47,094 nucleotides of DNA from a virus. Positions within the stretch are counted from its first letter, which is position 1. Each line of letters starts with the position of its first letter. The stretch is taken from positions 1 to 47,094 of IMG/VR virus record IMGVR_UViG_3300022918_000004. One strand, given 5' to 3'. The position numbers were made by a program, and so were the translations under genes. The notes under the pieces were generated by a model. The model did no database searches. It saw only the letters and a list, made by a program, of their open reading frames with translations, and was not told the DNA's origin. Below, piece after piece: positions 46,983 through 47,094 of this stretch.

Positions 46983-47094
46983 ATTAGAGTATCATGGACA
47001 TGGTTGCGAGGAGTGTATATATTTGTCTCAGTGGGTCTAAATCTAGATCGGGTCATCCGACTAGACTGGGCTAAACAAACGGGCTGCCTAACCA
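46968..47094. repeat. Direct repeat, copy 2 (contig overlap)
   Basis: Identical to positions 1-127. The last gene ends inside it. See the first copy for interpretation. Confidence 0.95.

Overview
This window is a complete tailed-phage genome in which every gene family I can recognise is phage-like. The last 127 bases repeat the first 127 exactly, which is the usual mark of a circular contig left with one assembler k-mer overlap. The unique length is therefore about 46,967 bp, and the last gene runs up to the junction. The tail module matches the lambda order (tube, G/GT with a -1 frameshift, tape measure, M, L, K, I, J), so a siphovirus with a long flexible tail is likely. A holin, an Rz/Rz1 spanin pair and lipobox proteins imply a Gram-negative host. 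A Pseudomonas-like host fits the general style, but nothing in the sequence proves it. I saw no integrase, excisionase pair or tRNA, so a lytic life style is the simplest reading.

Layout: (i) Rightward control and early genes at 44,486-46,982 encode small proteins, two with ribbon-helix-helix-like starts and several membrane microproteins, ending with a possible Q-like antiterminator. (ii) Across the junction, a promoter (28-56), a short structured leader and a strong terminator (114-143) resemble lambda pR'-tR'. (iii) Small unknown proteins with their own promoters and terminators follow (227-3,628). (iv) Next come terminase small subunit, endolysin, holin, Rz/Rz1, a C39-like protease candidate and terminase large subunit (3,632-7,593). 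(v) Head genes follow: portal (DUF4055), MuF, scaffold, capsid and connectors. (vi) Then the tail genes up to J (14,221-26,030), with a fibre and its chaperone candidate placed between M and L. (vii) Small tail-end genes and a lipoprotein close the rightward half at 26,806.

The leftward half (44,338 down to 26,882) is a tightly overlapping replication and nucleotide operon. It encodes an HTH protein, an AEP primase-helicase, a dNMP kinase, a MazG-like pyrophosphohydrolase, three consecutive thymidylate-synthase-fold proteins, a dCMP deaminase, a uracil-DNA-glycosylase/DNA polymerase I fusion, a PD-(D/E)XK Fe-S nuclease, a Sak4-like ATPase and a modular SSB-like protein. After a terminator and an isolated mini-unit come a SNF2-type helicase, a second PD-(D/E)XK nuclease, a DenV-type pyrimidine-dimer glycosylase, a DEDD exonuclease and small unknowns.

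The most interesting feature is the nucleotide cluster. All three thymidylate-synthase-like proteins keep a catalytic-type Cys and the Arg-Ser phosphate motif, and all three have Asp exactly where thymidylate synthase has Asn177, the residue that separates dUMP from dCMP. With a kinase and a MazG-like enzyme beside them, this resembles the T4 route to a modified cytosine and may be an undescribed DNA-modification pathway. Other notable points are a GTGTGG/CCACAC hexamer that looks about three-fold over-represented, a capsid protein with a signal-peptide-like start, and lambda-like late control at the genome junction.
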